Shown here one piece after another: positions 6,198-6,909 of a stretch of 6,909 nucleotides of DNA. The stretch spans positions 1 to 6,909 of the forward strand of contig DATIXD010000078.1 in NCBI GenBank assembly GCA_035518875.1. Reading direction: 5' to 3'. The translations under genes were made by a program, and so were the position numbers. The notes under the pieces were generated by a model, which did no database searches, was not told the DNA's origin, and was given only the letters and a program-made list of their open reading frames with translations. The first letter of the stretch is position 1, and each line of letters begins with the position of its first letter. Source of the stretch: DATIXD01 sp035518875 (GTDB lineage: Bacteria; Pseudomonadota; Gammaproteobacteria; Methylococcales; Methylococcaceae).

Positions 6198-6269
6198 TCC
6201 CCCAAAAAATGAACCCGACTCCTTCGAAGAATTCGGGGGTGGCAGGGGGAATGGTTGATCAAGCGAGGT
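6187..6269. repeat. 13-bp inverted repeat covering both convergent stop codons
   Basis: ACCTCGCTTGATC (6187-6199) is the exact reverse complement of 6257-6269. Each copy contains the last codons and TGA of its own gene, so the regulator and UbiA both end in Leu-Ala. The 57-base interval holds the terminator. In a read-through transcript from either strand the arms could form a long stem that includes the stop codon. Confidence 0.7.
6204..6237 (-). terminator. Intrinsic terminator for ubiA
   Basis: On the minus strand a CCCGA/TCGGG stem (6233-6237 with 6214-6218) encloses a 14-base interior that contains the palindrome CTTCGAAG. Four bases later come six Ts (6204-6209). On the plus strand no T-tract follows, so the regulator transcript probably ends by another route or through the larger inverted repeat. 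Confidence 0.55.
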
Positions 6270-6909
6270 AGTCGAGTACCAAGCCCGCGAAGACCGTCGC
6301 GCCGAACCAGTGGTTGTTCAGGAAGGCCTTGAAACAATCCGCCTTGAGGCGGTGACGGATCAAGCGCTGTTGATACAGGGAAAAACCGGTTGCGACCAAA
6401 AGGCTCAGATCATAGGCCGCACCCAAGCCCAGCTCCCGCCCCACGGCATAGAGGATCAGCAGCATGAACGCCTGCAGCATGGCGAGAATGATCCGGTCCA
6501 GATCCCCAAACAGGATGGCGGTAGATTTGACGCCGATTTTCAGATCATCGTCGCGGTCGACCATGGCGTACATGGTGTCATAGGTCAGCGCCCACAGGAT
6601 GGTGGCGAGATAAAGCTCCCAGGAGACGGCGGGAATGGTTCCGGTCTGGGCGGCAAAACTCATCGGCACCGCCCAGCCGAAAGCCAGCCCCAGATAGGCT
6701 TGGGGCAGATAGGTATGGCGTTTCATGAAGGGATAGGAAGCCGCCAGAAAGGCCCCCACCACGGAAAGGGCGATGGTCAGACCATTGAGCAGCAGCACCA
6801 GGCCGAAAGCCGTCAGGCACAACCCTACGAACAAGGCCAATGCTTCGTTTGGCGAGACATGACCGGCCGCGATCGGCCGTTGGCGCGTGCGCTCCACGTG
6901 CGGATCGAA
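6259..6909 (-). CDS. ubiA: UbiA, 4-hydroxybenzoate polyprenyltransferase (5' end off window)
   Basis: The last 216 residues are present and the frame is open to the right edge, so the N-terminus is missing; the family is about 290 residues. UbiA is an inner-membrane enzyme that joins a polyprenyl diphosphate to 4-hydroxybenzoate in ubiquinone synthesis. The window opens just inside the first aspartate motif (FDPHVERTRQRPIAAG, equivalent to the ADRKFDxHVxRTxxRP stretch of E. coli UbiA). The second motif, D111-T-M-Y-A-M-V-D118-R-D-D-D122, then KIGVKSTAILFG, is intact, and both bind Mg-diphosphate. Several hydrophobic helices are evident (about 24-40, 43-60, 72-88, 100-112, 137-156, 166-180 and 200-214). 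The gene converges on the regulator gene, with 61 bp between stops. ubiA near two-component genes is common in gammaproteobacteria, as with phoBR in Pseudomonas. The internal GTG at 6897 is not the start. Confidence 0.95.
   Translation of the reverse strand, partial: FDPHVERTRQRPIAAGHVSPNEALALFVGLCLTAFGLVLLLNGLTIALSVVGAFLAASYPFMKRHTYLPQAYLGLAFGWAVPMSFAAQTGTIPAVSWELYLATILWALTYDTMYAMVDRDDDLKIGVKSTAILFGDLDRIILAMLQAFMLLILYAVGRELGLGAAYDLSLLVATGFSLYQQRLIRHRLKADCFKAFLNNHWFGATVFAGLVLDYLA

Noticed and set aside
1..6909. CRISPR array, toxin-antitoxin pair, or defence system
   Set aside because: No regularly spaced repeats and no proteins of such families are present in the window.

Overview
The window looks like the chromosome of a proteobacterium, most likely a gammaproteobacterium. 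The elongator tRNA-Met closely resembles the enterobacterial one as I remember it, UbiA is of the proteobacterial type, and base composition is moderately GC-rich. A methanotroph-like gammaproteobacterium would fit my impression of the proteins, but I cannot confirm a genus from sequence alone. One end of an integrated mobile element meets ordinary chromosome at a tRNA gene.

Positions 1 to about 2223 are the end of an integrative, probably conjugative, element. On the minus strand is a partial traF (F-type pilus assembly, thioredoxin-like, CPYC motif, signal peptide) that runs off the left edge. A 137-bp divergent region with two palindromes separates it from a plus-strand recombination module: a small helix-turn-helix protein (excisionase or regulator type), a tyrosine integrase with all six expected catalytic residues, and a possible 27-residue ORF overlapping the integrase stop. 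The integrase reads straight into the 3' end of an elongator tRNA-Met gene (2224-2300, minus strand), the likely attachment site. That tRNA has an unusual G1.U72 closing pair, possibly supplied by the element. A good promoter lies just upstream of the tRNA.

Positions 2301-3880 are flanking DNA: about 400 bp with no recognisable gene, then a decayed NrtA/NasS-type nitrate-binding protein gene that lacks its N-terminal part and carries a frameshift near 3096. A leader with overlapping inverted repeats follows.

Positions 3881-6197 hold an intact two-component pair, a membrane histidine kinase followed after one base by an OmpR/PhoB-type response regulator. The pair converges on a partial ubiA (4-hydroxybenzoate polyprenyltransferase, ubiquinone synthesis). 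The two convergent genes share a 13-bp inverted repeat spanning both stop codons, and an intrinsic terminator for ubiA lies between them.

The families here are known. The less ordinary points are the tRNA closing pair at the integration junction, the long overlap of the small HTH gene with the integrase, and the palindrome-rich control region between the transfer and recombination modules.
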